NCBI RefSeq assembly: GCF_024199005.1
Contig: NZ_JANATA010000010.1
Location: forward strand, 1-64,000
DNA length: 64,000 nucleotides
Origin: Opacimonas viscosa
GTDB lineage: Bacteria > Pseudomonadota > Gammaproteobacteria > Enterobacterales > Alteromonadaceae
Direction: 5' to 3'
Shown here: positions 30,007 to 40,036 of the stretch, one piece after another
Layout: each line of letters opens with the position of its first letter
Position numbering within the stretch: position 1 is the first letter of the stretch
The notes under the pieces: model-generated
Seen by the model: the letters and a program-made list of their open reading frames with translations, nothing else
The model's database searches: none
Told to the model about the DNA's origin: nothing
Program-made: the position numbers and the translations under genes

Positions 30007-31341
30007 ATGACAACCAATGCACAAGGACCCGCAGAAGACAAGAAACCAAAAAGCGAAGCACCTATTGATGGTGAAGCTAAAGTTGTCAAAACCATTGCAG
30101 CGGATGACGCTATTTCGTCAGACTCAAGTAACTTAGATTCAACTCGTCCAAATACGACGGCAAAAACCGAATCAGATAACAGCAAAGTGACTCAAAGCAA
30201 AGCTAAAACGTCTTCGGTTAATCGTCAAGAGCCTGCCGAGATTGAAGTCGAAGTCATCAAAAAACATGGCCATAAAGGCATCTGGTTTTTCACTGTGATT
30301 AACTTTTTTATCCTAATTGCCATCCTTGCTGGAGGTTATTGGTATTGGATGAATTACCTCCAGGCCGAGCGAATAGATCCGAAAGTACAAAATTTAGAAA
30401 ATCAGTATTCACAATTACAAAATAACTTATCACAAATTGAAGCAGCATTAAGCCAAGCGCAAAATGTATTGGGAGAACAAAACGCTGAATTAGTAGCGCT
30501 AGCCCAGGCAGATCAAACGTCAGCATCCCAATTCAGTGCACTGGCTCAGCAAGTGCAGTTAAATCAATTAACCGGAGAAGGTTTATCTAAGCGCATTGCT
30601 GACGTAGCTGGTCGCCGTCCTTCGGATTGGTTGTTAGCTGAAGCTGACTATCTAGTCAAATTAGCTGGCAAAAAACTCTATTTAGAAGAAGATGTGAAAT
30701 CAGCCATCATGCTGCTGAAGTCTGCTGATGTCCGTATTGCTGACTTAGCCGATCCATCTTTACTCCCTGTACGCGCTCTTATTGCCAAAGATATTCAAAC
30801 CTTACAGCAAGTAAATGATGTTGCTAGTACATCGATTGCGTTGACTATTTCTGCCCTAATCGCACAGGTTAATACACTACCTTTAGATACCTTAAAATTA
30901 CCTGATCCAGTCCAAGAAGCACAACAAAGCAATGTGAGTTCAGACATCAGTAACTGGCAAGCCAACCTAAAAGCTAGCTGGGATGCTATTGTTAAAGATT
31001 TTGTTTCTGTGGAAAAACGCAGTGCTCAAGTACAGCCATTTATGTCAACTAAACAACAATGGTTGGCGCGTGAAGAACTAAAATTTGCTTTGTTGAATGC
31101 CCAAAACGCGATTTTACAAAATGAAAATGCGTTATTTGTCCAATCACTACAGATGGGTTTGGACACCGTGGTTACGCATTATGACTTAGAAAACCAAGGT
31201 GTTGAAGCATACATGCAAAGTATTCAAGACCTTATCTCTACTGATACCAAAAAAGTGATTCCTGCACAGCTTGATTCACAACAACCTCTAGCAGAGGTTA
31301 TCGATCAGCGAATTCAAACCTTATTTGCCGGAGGCCAATAA
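30007..31341 (+). CDS. hemX: HemX-like membrane protein of the hem operon
   Basis: A 444-residue inner-membrane protein related to HemX, often labelled uroporphyrinogen-III C-methyltransferase although it lacks a methyltransferase fold. A long charged, low-complexity cytoplasmic N-terminus (1-92), one transmembrane helix (about 94-115), a coiled coil (about 122-165) and a helical periplasmic domain with SDWLLAEADYLVKLAGKKLYLEEDVKSA, the most conserved part. Exact function is unsettled. Starts 11 bases after hemD. Confidence 0.92.
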   Translation: MTTNAQGPAEDKKPKSEAPIDGEAKVVKTIAADDAISSDSSNLDSTRPNTTAKTESDNSKVTQSKAKTSSVNRQEPAEIEVEVIKKHGHKGIWFFTVINFFILIAILAGGYWYWMNYLQAERIDPKVQNLENQYSQLQNNLSQIEAALSQAQNVLGEQNAELVALAQADQTSASQFSALAQQVQLNQLTGEGLSKRIADVAGRRPSDWLLAEADYLVKLAGKKLYLEEDVKSAIMLLKSADVRIADLADPSLLPVRALIAKDIQTLQQVNDVASTSIALTISALIAQVNTLPLDTLKLPDPVQEAQQSNVSSDISNWQANLKASWDAIVKDFVSVEKRSAQVQPFMSTKQQWLAREELKFALLNAQNAILQNENALFVQSLQMGLDTVVTHYDLENQGVEAYMQSIQDLISTDTKKVIPAQLDSQQPLAEVIDQRIQTLFAGGQ

Positions 31342-31342
31342 C

Positions 31343-32503
31343 ATGATCAGAGTTATTTTATTACTCGCGTTCCTGATCATTGGACTGATCGCTGGACCAA
31401 ATCTTGTTGGCGAAAAAGGCTATGTGCTTATCGCTTTAAAAAACACCACGATCGAGATGAGCGTGATCAGTTTAGGGATCATGTTATTTTTTGCTGTGGT
31501 TGGTTTTTTAATCATTGAATGGGTTATCAAGAGAACCCTTGCCGTAGTAACCGGTTCCAAACATTGGCTAGGTAGCTGGGGCGAACGTCGTCGTCAAAAA
31601 CAATTCAATATCGGGATGCATGCACTTGCAGAAGGCGACTTGTTAGTGGCCCGCAAGGCTTTAACGAAAGTTTCCTCTGCTAATTTTGAAGGCTTAAACC
31701 TGTTAGCAGCAGCGGATGTCGAAGCCAAGTTAGGCAACGAAACACAAGCCTTAGGCTATTGGCAACAAGCGAGTGAGATCCCAGGTAGTAGCTTAGCGGC
31801 TAAACTGAGCATGGCTCGTCATGAGATAAGCCAAGGCCGTGGCGCTGAAGCATTAAGCATCATTGACACTCTCAGTGCCAAACAAAAGCAAAAGCCAAAT
31901 GTTATTGAAGTATGGGCAGGTGCACTTGCTGCTTCGGAACAATGGCACGAATTACATACCAAGTTAGATAGTTGGAAAAAAGCACTAGGCGATCGTTATG
32001 AGTACTGGTTAAGTCTAGCTGCACAAGCTGACTTTGCTGAAATAGCACAAAAAGACGGAGCCAACGAGCTCATGTCTGAATGGCAAAAATTATCACGTGG
32101 GCAAAAGAAAAATATCGCTGAACAAAAAGCTTTCATAGAGCAATTATTAGCTCAGAATATGCATGAAGAAGCTCAAAATCAGCTAATTGCAGCCCAAAAA
32201 TCTGGTCCTCATACCGAATTATTACCACTATTTAAACAGCTGGTTCTAGATAAGCCTTTACCCTCGATTAAAGTATTAGAAAAATGGCTTAAAAAGGACC
32301 GCGAAAACGTACTTTTATACTCTACGTTAGCGCATGTTGCTTTCCATTCTGGTGATGTCATTTTGGCTGAAAAAGCAGTGAAGTCTGCACTTGATTACGG
32401 TAAACAGCAAGACGATATTTTATTACTCGCTGAAATCAAAGCTGGCCAAGAGAACCCAGAAGAAGCCCTCGCTTTGTACAAACAAGGATTAAATGCGGGA
32501 TAA
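31343..32503 (+). CDS. hemY: HemY-like TPR membrane protein
   Basis: A 386-residue inner-membrane protein of the hemCDXY operon. Two N-terminal transmembrane helices (about 3-20 and 39-62), then a TPR-type helical region (FNIGMHALAEGDLLVARKALTKV and similar helix pairs). Gammaproteobacterial HemY is unrelated to the protoporphyrinogen oxidase of the same name. ATG 31343 has GGAGG eight bases upstream; an earlier in-frame start at 31325 lies inside hemX. Confidence 0.93.
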   Translation: MIRVILLLAFLIIGLIAGPNLVGEKGYVLIALKNTTIEMSVISLGIMLFFAVVGFLIIEWVIKRTLAVVTGSKHWLGSWGERRRQKQFNIGMHALAEGDLLVARKALTKVSSANFEGLNLLAAADVEAKLGNETQALGYWQQASEIPGSSLAAKLSMARHEISQGRGAEALSIIDTLSAKQKQKPNVIEVWAGALAASEQWHELHTKLDSWKKALGDRYEYWLSLAAQADFAEIAQKDGANELMSEWQKLSRGQKKNIAEQKAFIEQLLAQNMHEEAQNQLIAAQKSGPHTELLPLFKQLVLDKPLPSIKVLEKWLKKDRENVLLYSTLAHVAFHSGDVILAEKAVKSALDYGKQQDDILLLAEIKAGQENPEEALALYKQGLNAG

Positions 32504-32575
32504 TTTTTTATTTGTTGAAAGTTTTACCAATGCCAGCGTGTCCTATCTAATACTAACCAACATAGGACGTAAGAC

Positions 32576-33037
32576 ATGAAAGCATTGACCTCTTTATTGA
32601 CGAGTATATTTTTACTAACAACTAGCCTGGCGTTTAGTGCCGCGAGTTATGCCGCTGACCCAATAGAAACCGGGACCTTTAACAACAAAGCGATATATGG
32701 CTACGATACCGTAGCCTATTTCACTCAAAATCAAGCTGTTGAAGGGAATGAGCGAATTACGAGTGAATGGCGCGGTGCAACTTGGTATTTTTCCTCCACT
32801 GAACACAAAGTCTTGTTTGATGCTAATCCACTAGAATATGCTCCTCAATACGGTGGTCATTGTGCATACGCAATGTCACGTGGACGCTTTGTGGGAATAG
32901 ATGAAGAAGCTTTTGAAATCTACCAAGGCAAACTCTACCTGAACTATAGCAAAAGTGTCCAAAAAGACTGGCAAGAAGACCGTGATGGGTTTATTGCTGA
33001 CGCAAATAAAGCGTATGACGCGGAATTCGACTTTTAA
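32576..33037 (+). CDS. Exported YHS-domain protein
   Basis: A 153-residue protein with a Sec signal peptide (about 1-26, ending SYA-A) and a YHS-like domain: IYGYDTVAYFTQNQAVEGN, WYFSSTEHKVLFDANPLEYAPQYGGHCAYAMSRGR. YHS domains are small, often metal-binding, modules of metal resistance or transport proteins; this stand-alone periplasmic form is widespread in marine bacteria with no established role. It stands alone 72 bases after hemY, with an AGGA-type ribosome site. Confidence 0.85.
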   Translation: MKALTSLLTSIFLLTTSLAFSAASYAADPIETGTFNNKAIYGYDTVAYFTQNQAVEGNERITSEWRGATWYFSSTEHKVLFDANPLEYAPQYGGHCAYAMSRGRFVGIDEEAFEIYQGKLYLNYSKSVQKDWQEDRDGFIADANKAYDAEFDF

Positions 33038-33121
33038 ATGAGTGTTGTGTTGAAGTACATCTCAGAAACAACGTAAATGCTTCTGGGGTTGCCCGCAATA
33101 AATGAAGGTTAACATTGCTGT

Positions 33122-33730
33122 TTAATCCTGTGTAAGTACTATCTGTTGGTTTTTACACAGGGTAAAAAATTTATTGCTCTCTATCTCAGGGACTTCCGCT
33201 TGGCATATCACTTGTTCAGCGTAACTAAAATCAGTTAAGTTAACGCCATGGCTTAGGGCTTGTGCGCGCAACCACGATTCTTGTTCAAACCTACATGACA
33301 AAGTGAATTTTTGAGTGGGTATAAAAGGAATACCTTGGGCATCTTTTAACACCTCCTTGGTAGCTTGAGAATAAGCGCGTACTAAACCACCGGCACCTAA
33401 TTTTATGCCACCAAAATAGCGACTAACGATGACTACTACATTACCAAATTCACTATGGTTAATGATATTTAGTATTGGTTTACCGGCCGTGCCTGAAGGT
33501 TCACCATCGTCGTTGTAACCTTGATTGGTTGGCGCTGCTGGATTACCGAGAACATATGCCCAACAATGGTGACGCGCATCGGGATATTTTTGTTTTTCTA
33601 AATCTACCGCACCTAACGCATCTGCACGAGAATTAACCGGATAAACAGCAGTATTGAAACTACTTTTTTTGATCTCATAATGGATTGCATTAGGTGTTGT
33701 TAACGTTAAATAAGACATTAATTGTTTCAC
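33122..33730 (-). CDS. yigZ: YigZ/IMPACT family protein
   Basis: A 202-residue member of the UPF0029/IMPACT family. Signature blocks: KKSSFNTAVYPV, HHCWAYVLG, NDDGEPSGTAGKPIL and VIVSRYFGGIKLGAGGLVRAYS. IMPACT in eukaryotes inhibits Gcn2; the bacterial role is not settled. Starts at 33730 and 33718 are both possible. It is divergent from ppnP. Confidence 0.94.
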   Translation of the reverse strand: MKQLMSYLTLTTPNAIHYEIKKSSFNTAVYPVNSRADALGAVDLEKQKYPDARHHCWAYVLGNPAAPTNQGYNDDGEPSGTAGKPILNIINHSEFGNVVVIVSRYFGGIKLGAGGLVRAYSQATKEVLKDAQGIPFIPTQKFTLSCRFEQESWLRAQALSHGVNLTDFSYAEQVICQAEVPEIESNKFFTLCKNQQIVLTQD

Positions 33731-33873
33731 TTACCAAGAGAAAATAGCAGACTGAATACCACTCAAATATTGGAAAAAACCTTTAGCCATGAGTGATCAG
33801 ACCATCAAAACCAAGAACTAGGATAACATCCCTTTACTATCGTATTAGCATTTTATTTTTTAGGAAACACCAG

Positions 33874-34152
33874 ATGAATATTAATAAATACTTTGATGAA
33901 AATGTCGTGTCTATCGGTTTTGATACCGAAGCAGGACATGTAAGTTCAGGAGTCATGTCAGTTGGAGAATATACGTTCGGTACCAGTCAAAAAGAACGTA
34001 TGGTGGTCGTGCATGGCGAGCTTGTTGTACAGCTGCCAAATACTCAAGAATGGCTATCTTTCCCTGCAGGGACTGAATTCAACGTCGATGCCAATGTCGA
34101 ATTTAACGTAAAAGTAGCAACGCCTACTGCATATCTTTGCTATTACAGCTAA
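33874..34152 (+). CDS. ppnP: Pyrimidine/purine nucleoside phosphorylase PpnP (YaiE)
   Basis: A 92-residue single-cupin protein; E. coli YaiE/PpnP phosphorolyses a broad range of nucleosides. The run GTSQKERMVVVHGELVVQLPNTQEWLSFPAGTEFNV matches the family. ATG 33874 is chosen by homology and TAGGAA upstream; the open frame extends 81 bases further without support. Confidence 0.94.
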   Translation: MNINKYFDENVVSIGFDTEAGHVSSGVMSVGEYTFGTSQKERMVVVHGELVVQLPNTQEWLSFPAGTEFNVDANVEFNVKVATPTAYLCYYS

Positions 34153-34163
34153 GCTTTCTTTCT

Positions 34164-34185
34164 GCCCACTTATGGTGGGCTTTCT
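34164..34185 (+). terminator. Hairpin terminator after ppnP
   Basis: GCCCAC (34164-34169), a 5-base loop and GTGGGC (34175-34180) followed by TTTCT, 12 bases after the ppnP stop. The stem is short and GC-rich and the T run is imperfect. It lies between convergent genes. Confidence 0.65.
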
Positions 34186-34232
34186 ACACCAAAGCATTTA
34201 TTTTGATTAAAATGATTGTTCATAACGCAAAA

Positions 34233-34739
34233 TTAAAAATCTTGTAAATCGATTTTATCAAATTTTGTTAAATCTAATTGTAGTGAGAATTTTTCAAGCA
34301 GAGCATTTAGCTTAGCTTGTTCCACTGCTAATTCATCCATTAAAATAGTATTGTCATCTAACGTCCACAATTGACGCGAGCCAGAGTAACTAAATTGCAG
34401 TGCTAAGAGTGCTTGCACATTCCCTTGTTCAGCCTCAGATTGGATTTTTTGCATTTTACGGGTGATCACGTTGAGCACCTTTTTCAGTTCCCAAACATAG
34501 ACGACTTCGGTCATAAAAGGATGGGCTTTATATTGTTTTAACACTACTCCTATCGCTATGACTGTGACTATTACACCGAATAAATTCCAATGAAAATGCG
34601 TTCCCTCAGCGCTTGGATAAATGGCGATCAGTATTTGTGCTATGCCTAAACTACCCACAACCAAGGCGACAATACACAGCCCAATGACAATATTTAAATG
34701 TTTGCGGTAACGTTTTTTATCTATCTCTAGTAACTGCAT
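34233..34739 (-). CDS. DUF3087-like membrane protein
   Basis: A 168-residue protein of unknown function, resembling the DUF3087 family common in Alteromonadales and Vibrionales. Two transmembrane helices (about 17-40 and 53-71), then a cytoplasmic helical region (MQKIQSEAEQGNVQALLALQFSYSGSRQLWTLDD). The start at 34739 overlaps the last base of the upstream dehydrogenase stop (TAATG), so the two are translationally coupled. A shared role with the dehydrogenase is not implied by the sequence. Confidence 0.8.
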   Translation of the reverse strand: MQLLEIDKKRYRKHLNIVIGLCIVALVVGSLGIAQILIAIYPSAEGTHFHWNLFGVIVTVIAIGVVLKQYKAHPFMTEVVYVWELKKVLNVITRKMQKIQSEAEQGNVQALLALQFSYSGSRQLWTLDDNTILMDELAVEQAKLNALLEKFSLQLDLTKFDKIDLQDF

Positions 34740-36244
34740 TAATCTAATCCCATGCAAATATATTTGGTTTCTAGGTATTCATCGATACCATATTTGGACC
34801 CTTCTCGCCCTAAACCTGACTCTTTGATCCCACCAAATGGAATCACTTCTGAAGTAATGCCGACCTCGTTGACTCCAACCATACCGTATTCGAGCGCTTC
34901 ACTGACACGCCAGGCGTTGCTATTATCTGAAGTGTAAATATAAGCGGCTAAACCATATTCTGTTGCATTGGCTATGCTTATTGCTTCTTGGTTAGTAGCA
35001 AAGGTCATTAGCGGGAGAACTGGACCAAAAATTTCTTCATTGACCAAGGCCGTGTCAGGCTGCACATTATCCAAAATCGTCGGCGGGTAAAACTGCTGTT
35101 GCTTCAGCCCCTGCCCTATTAGTTTATCAGCAGTCATTGCCTGACCTCCCAACAAAGCTACTGCTCCATTTGCTAATGCATCTGTCACCAGTGCGTGAAC
35201 TCTGGTAACAGCTTGTTGTGTGATCAAAGGCCCGATAGTCACACTTACTTCTGTGCCTAAGCCAACGAGTAAAGATTTAACTCGTTCAAGCAAACATTGA
35301 GTAAACTGCTCTTTGATATCTTCATGGACCAATACGCGATTAATACAAATACAGGTTTGCCCTGCGTTGCGATATTTCGATGCAATGACACCTGTTACGG
35401 CTTGCTCAATATCGGCATCCGCAAAGACTAACACCGGAGCATTGCCACCTAATTCCATAGATACTCGTTTTACAGATTGTGCTGCTAGGCCCAACAAAAT
35501 CTTGCCGACACGGGTAGAACCGGTAAATGTAATTTTCCGCACTTTGGGATGTGTTGCTAACACTTCACCAATCCCAGCAGAATCCTCTCCAACAATCACA
35601 TTAATAACACCTGCGGGGATCCCGGCGCGTTGGGCTAAAGCAACCAAAGCTAGCGCAGATAATGGCGTTTCCGCAGCAGGTTTGATCACAATGGTACACC
35701 CTGCGGCCAGTGCAGGGCCCACTTTTCGCGTTAGCATGGCACTAGGAAAGTTCCATGGTGTTATCGCTGTAACCACACCCACCGGCTGCTTTATAGTAAG
35801 TAAGCGCTTATTATCATGATTAGTAGGTATAATATCACCATAGATACGTTTGGCTTCTTCCGCAAACCATTCAATAAAAGAAGCCGCATAAGCGATCTCA
35901 GCTTCTGCCTCTGCGATGGGTTTACCCTGCTCTGATGTCATTAACAAAGCTAAGTCAGTTTGATTCTCCATAATCAAAGCAAACCATTTTTGCAAATACC
36001 CTGCACGCTCTTTTGCTGTGAGTCCACGCCAATCGCGTAATGCCGCATCTGCAGCCAAAACCGCTTGTTCGGCATCACAATGCGTCCCATTAGTAACTTG
36101 TGCCAAGACCTCACCAGTCGCAGGGTTAGTCACTGCAAAGACCTTAGGTGTTGCAGTGTGATTTTGTGTATCTTGCCACTGTCCTGCAATGTAACATTGG
36201 GTTTTTAAAAGGGAAGGATCCTGAAGTTTCATGGCTGCGTGCAT
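34739..36244 (-). CDS. gabD: NAD(P)-dependent succinate-semialdehyde dehydrogenase-like aldehyde dehydrogenase
   Basis: Aldehyde dehydrogenase of 501 residues, closest in pattern to GabD, which oxidises succinate semialdehyde to succinate in GABA breakdown. Motifs: ITPWNFPSAMLTRKVGPALAAGCT, MELGGNAP (general-base Glu), NAGQTCICINR with catalytic Cys298, and EEIFGPVLP. The short stretch DIIPTNHDNKRLLTIKQPVGVV is typical of GabD. No gabT or gabP lies nearby, so the in vivo substrate is not proven by context. Divergent from the peptidase gene. Confidence 0.88.
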   Translation of the reverse strand: MHAAMKLQDPSLLKTQCYIAGQWQDTQNHTATPKVFAVTNPATGEVLAQVTNGTHCDAEQAVLAADAALRDWRGLTAKERAGYLQKWFALIMENQTDLALLMTSEQGKPIAEAEAEIAYAASFIEWFAEEAKRIYGDIIPTNHDNKRLLTIKQPVGVVTAITPWNFPSAMLTRKVGPALAAGCTIVIKPAAETPLSALALVALAQRAGIPAGVINVIVGEDSAGIGEVLATHPKVRKITFTGSTRVGKILLGLAAQSVKRVSMELGGNAPVLVFADADIEQAVTGVIASKYRNAGQTCICINRVLVHEDIKEQFTQCLLERVKSLLVGLGTEVSVTIGPLITQQAVTRVHALVTDALANGAVALLGGQAMTADKLIGQGLKQQQFYPPTILDNVQPDTALVNEEIFGPVLPLMTFATNQEAISIANATEYGLAAYIYTSDNSNAWRVSEALEYGMVGVNEVGITSEVIPFGGIKESGLGREGSKYGIDEYLETKYICMGLD

Positions 36245-36414
36245 TGTTCATCTAGACTTAATGCAAGCTTATAATTAATGACAACTAATTCATACCCAAT
36301 TCTTAATTTTTAGGCCTAAAACATGAGCAGAATCACAGACTTGTCACTGGATATAAATTTCTCTAAAGTAGGCACGTTGAATGACAGAAAAAAAATGCTA
36401 TAGGAATAATAATA

Positions 36415-38598
36415 ATGCAGAGACAATTTTTAAAAACGAGTGTGTCACTTGGACTACTAGCCGCTTTAATTGCGTGTCAGCCTAACCAGACTCACCCAAC
36501 AGAGAGTCCCGATACCCCATCCACCATTCAGGAAATCACAGTGACTTACCCAGAAACAAGAAAAAGCGACGTAGTTGATGTTTATTTTGGCCAGGAAGTC
36601 CCTGATCCCTACCGTTGGCTAGAAGATGATCGCAGCCCTGAAACAGAAAATTGGGTTAAAGCACAAAATACTGCTACACAAAACTATTTAGCGCAAATTC
36701 CCTATAAAGGAGAAATTGGCGACATTGTCAAAACACTCATCAATTACGAAAGAGTATCTGCACCATTTAAAGAAGGTGAGTATACCTACTTTTATAAAAA
36801 TGATGGCTTACAAAACCAATCGGTTTTATTTCGTCAAAAAGATGGAAGCGAGCCAGAAGTTTTTATCGACCCGAATTCGTTCTCTGAAGATGGTACGATT
36901 TCACTAGCCACTGTCGCGTTTTCTGATGATGGTTCTTTAGTTGCCTATCAAACATCCACTGGAGGTAGTGACTGGCGGCAAGTCTACATCATGAATGCGA
37001 TAACCAAAGAGTTTATCGGCGAGCCTTTACAAGACGTAAAGTTCTCAGGTTTATCATGGTTCAAAAATGAAGGGTTTTACTACTCTAGCTACGACAAACC
37101 GGATGGTTCAGAACTCAGTGAAAAAACTGACCAACATAAACTCTATTACCATAAGATCGGTACACCACAATCGAGTGATACCAAAATATTTGGTCATACC
37201 GAAGCCCAAAAGCATCGTTATGTCGGAGCTCAAGTCAGTGAAGATAACCGATTTTTATTGATCAGCGCTGCTGTTTCTACATCAGGAAATAAAGCCTTCC
37301 TAAAAGATCTGACTCAGCCTGACAGCCCTCTAAAAACAGTAAAAGATAATGTTCAAGGGGATGTTTATATGCTGACATCTCAAGGCAACGAAATTTATCT
37401 GGTGACCGATGTCGATGCACCTAATACACGAGTTATAAAGGTATCAGCAGACAATCCAACTGTTGATAATTGGATAGATGTGATTCCAGAAACAGAGCAT
37501 GTATTAAGTCCAGCAGTTGCGGGTGATTTTATTTTTGCTGAATACATGGTAGACGCTATATCAAAAATCTACCAATATGATTTAACGGGTAAACAAATCC
37601 GCACCATAGCACTTCCAGGTGTCGGCAATGCCGGTATCTACAGTGCCAAAAAAGACGATACCAAAACGTATTTTACTTTTGCCAACTACACTACACCAAC
37701 AACAATCTACTCCTTAGATTTAGCTACTGGGCAAACAGAGATATTTAGTCAACCTGATACCGCCTTTAACAGTGCAGATTATGTTTCTCAGCAAGTGTTT
37801 TATACCTCGAAAGATGGAACGCGTGTGCCAATGATAATCACATATCACAAGGACACTATTTTGGATGGCAAAAACCCAACTATCTTATACGGGTATGGCG
37901 GGTTTAATGTCAGTCTAATGCCACGTTATAGCTCAGTGCGTGCCGCCTGGTTAGCATTGGGTGGGATTTATGCCGTACCCAATATTCGCGGCGGTGGTGA
38001 ATATGGTAAAGCTTGGCATGATGCTGGTACACAAATGCAAAAACAAAATGTATTTGATGATTTTATTGCTGCAGCAGAGTTTTTATTTGAGAAAAACTAC
38101 ACTAGCAGTGATTATTTAGCCTTAAGTGGTGGTTCTAATGGCGGGTTACTAGTGGGTGCAGTAATGACGCAACGCCCTGAACTAGCAGCTGTTGCCTTAC
38201 CTGCTGTTGGAGTATTGGATATGCTTCGTTACCATACCTTTACTGCAGGTGCTGGTTGGGCATATGACTATGGTACTTCGGAACAAAGCAAAGCCATGTT
38301 TGAGTATCTAAAAGGATATTCGCCTGTACATAATGTTGCACCGATGGCATATCCGGCAACGATGGTCACCACAGCCGATCACGATGACCGTGTTGTGCCA
38401 GCTCATTCATTTAAGTTTGCTGCAACATTACAAGCTGCTCAACAAGGTACTAATCCAACACTTATCCGTATCGAAGAAGATGCCGGTCACGGAGCTGGTA
38501 CACCGGTAAGTAAAACGATTGAGCAATATGGGGATATTTATGGGTTTACGTTATGGAATATGGGGATTCGTTCATTAGCTGAAATTACACCAAAATAA
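36415..38598 (+). CDS. Prolyl oligopeptidase (S9A) lipoprotein
   Basis: Serine peptidase of 727 residues that would cut peptides after proline. Type II signal with lipobox LIAC (Cys21), so it is lipid-anchored and extracytoplasmic. An N-terminal beta-propeller (about 75-450) begins after [13 protein letters not shown]. The catalytic domain carries GGSNGG (Ser574), DHDDRV (Asp657, with the substrate-binding Arg) and EDAGHGAG (His692). Likely helps use proteinaceous nutrients. It is monocistronic, with a strong terminator 66 bases downstream. Confidence 0.95.
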   Translation: MQRQFLKTSVSLGLLAALIACQPNQTHPTESPDTPSTIQEITVTYPETRKSDVVDVYFGQEVPDPYRWLEDDRSPETENWVKAQNTATQNYLAQIPYKGEIGDIVKTLINYERVSAPFKEGEYTYFYKNDGLQNQSVLFRQKDGSEPEVFIDPNSFSEDGTISLATVAFSDDGSLVAYQTSTGGSDWRQVYIMNAITKEFIGEPLQDVKFSGLSWFKNEGFYYSSYDKPDGSELSEKTDQHKLYYHKIGTPQSSDTKIFGHTEAQKHRYVGAQVSEDNRFLLISAAVSTSGNKAFLKDLTQPDSPLKTVKDNVQGDVYMLTSQGNEIYLVTDVDAPNTRVIKVSADNPTVDNWIDVIPETEHVLSPAVAGDFIFAEYMVDAISKIYQYDLTGKQIRTIALPGVGNAGIYSAKKDDTKTYFTFANYTTPTTIYSLDLATGQTEIFSQPDTAFNSADYVSQQVFYTSKDGTRVPMIITYHKDTILDGKNPTILYGYGGFNVSLMPRYSSVRAAWLALGGIYAVPNIRGGGEYGKAWHDAGTQMQKQNVFDDFIAAAEFLFEKNYTSSDYLALSGGSNGGLLVGAVMTQRPELAAVALPAVGVLDMLRYHTFTAGAGWAYDYGTSEQSKAMFEYLKGYSPVHNVAPMAYPATMVTTADHDDRVVPAHSFKFAATLQAAQQGTNPTLIRIEEDAGHGAGTPVSKTIEQYGDIYGFTLWNMGIRSLAEITPK

Positions 38599-38664
38599 AC
38601 CATAGCTACAGCACACACTTTGCTGTAGCTATAAATGTATATTAACTGAGTAATGGACTCATAC

Positions 38665-38688
38665 AAAAGGCCCCAAATGGGGCTTTTT
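38665..38688. terminator. Bidirectional terminator after the prolyl oligopeptidase
   Basis: Ten-base arms AAAAGGCCCC (38665-38674) and GGGGCTTTTT (38679-38688) with one G-U pair and an AAAT loop. Ts follow on plus and As precede, so it can work on both strands. On the minus strand it would also have served the gene relic at 38702-38836. Confidence 0.9.
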
Positions 38689-38701
38689 AATGAAAAACGA
38701 T

Positions 38702-38836
38702 TTATCTGCTCGTTTGCACCACAAACATCCCTTTCCCGGTGGCATTCACTTGCTGCCCATCACTAAAGGTAACGGTTCTAGCAGTATTGGTATAGTTGTA
38801 AACAATGAGCTCGCTAATAATAGGATACGTTGCATA
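38702..38836 (-). pseudogene. C-terminal relic of an unidentified protein gene
   Basis: Minus-strand frame of 44 codons with no start, open between a TAA at 38837-38839 and its own stop at 38702-38704, ending just before a terminator. The translation (around SELIVYNYTNTARTVTFSDG and GKGMFVVQTSR) reads like the last beta strands of a glycoside hydrolase or other beta-sandwich enzyme, not random sequence. It is probably the 3' end left after deletion of most of a gene. Family assignment is a guess. Confidence 0.45.
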
Positions 38837-38910
38837 TTAAAATGCACTATATCTTTTTAAAGTACGTATGCTTTAATGTTGATGATTTTATTGAGCTAAT
38901 AAAGGTAGAT

Positions 38911-39948
38911 ATGGATTCTTTAACCCAAATCGCTCTAGGTGGTGCTGTTGGGTATGCTGTACTAGGCAAGCAACATGGACGCAAAGCTATTCTTTGGGGA
39001 GCTGCACTAGGCACCTTACCTGATCTGGATGTATTGATCCCATATGGTGGTGAAATCGAAAACTTTACCTATCATCGTGGTTTTAGTCATTCGTTGTTCG
39101 TGCAACTCCTTATCACACCTTTTATTGCGTGGCTGGCCCAGAAAATTCATCCAGTCACAAGTGCCAGCTTTGGGCGCTGGTGTGTCATGATTTATTTGAC
39201 ATTAAGTTCACACGCCCTCTTGGACACCTGTACGGTATATGGCACACAGCTGTTGTGGCCTATCACTGAGTATCCTTTCTCCTTTAATAATTTATTTATC
39301 ATTGATCCCTTATATACCATTCCTTTATTAATAGGCCTTGGATTTGCCTCCAGTAAGCGGCTATCTGAACAAACCAAACAAAATATGAATGTGAGCGGCC
39401 TAGTGATAAGTTCTATCTACATCCTATGGTCATTCGTAGGGAAGGCATTGATTGATCAAAAAATTGAACAAGCAATGACTCTCAAAGGAATCACTGCCCA
39501 ACACTATATCAGTTCACCGGCTGCGCTCAATACACTATTATGGCGTGCTGTTATTATTCAAGATACTCAATACTATGAAGTTTATGCTTCAGTATTTGAC
39601 GAACCGACTGAAATCAGTTTATCCCCCTACCTGACACAACCGAACTTACTCACTGCGCTGCCAGATACATGGCATATCCAACGTCTACAATGGTTTACTA
39701 AAGGCTTATACAAAGTACGGGCAATCGACCAAGATATCGTATTTTCTGATCTGAGGATGGGCGTCGAATGTGCTTATGCTTTTAACTTTGTGGTAGGCCA
39801 ATTCCAAATAGGACCAGAAGGGAAGCAAAAGATAATAGCAGGTCCTTACTCCAAAATTACAGAACGGCCAGATTTATCAGCTCTAACAGATATTTGGAAA
39901 AGAATTTGGGAGCCACAGGTTGCCCTGGTACCACAGGTATCTTGCTAG
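38911..39948 (+). CDS. YdjM-like membrane-bound metal-dependent hydrolase
   Basis: A 345-residue inner-membrane protein of the YdjM/DUF457 family. MDSLTQIALGGAVGYAVLG starts it, followed by GTLPDLDVLI, YHRGFSHSLF and SHALLDTCTVYGTQLLWP, the conserved Asp/His residues expected to hold a metal in a membrane helix bundle. The C-terminal ~130 residues are soluble. ATG 38911 with AAAGG upstream is preferred over 38830. E. coli ydjM is LexA-controlled, but I found no CTGT-N8-ACAG box upstream here. Substrate unknown. Confidence 0.85.
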   Translation: MDSLTQIALGGAVGYAVLGKQHGRKAILWGAALGTLPDLDVLIPYGGEIENFTYHRGFSHSLFVQLLITPFIAWLAQKIHPVTSASFGRWCVMIYLTLSSHALLDTCTVYGTQLLWPITEYPFSFNNLFIIDPLYTIPLLIGLGFASSKRLSEQTKQNMNVSGLVISSIYILWSFVGKALIDQKIEQAMTLKGITAQHYISSPAALNTLLWRAVIIQDTQYYEVYASVFDEPTEISLSPYLTQPNLLTALPDTWHIQRLQWFTKGLYKVRAIDQDIVFSDLRMGVECAYAFNFVVGQFQIGPEGKQKIIAGPYSKITERPDLSALTDIWKRIWEPQVALVPQVSC

Positions 39949-40036
39949 AAAATGGTTAGCCCAACTCTGAACTGTTCTTATCAAAGGGTAGTACCAACAT
40001 ATTGAAAGTACATCCAGATGTATTAAATCTCTCAGT

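Noticed and set aside
38599-38910. A LexA (SOS) box upstream of the YdjM-like gene
   Set aside because: No CTGT-N8-ACAG match found, although E. coli ydjM is LexA-regulated.
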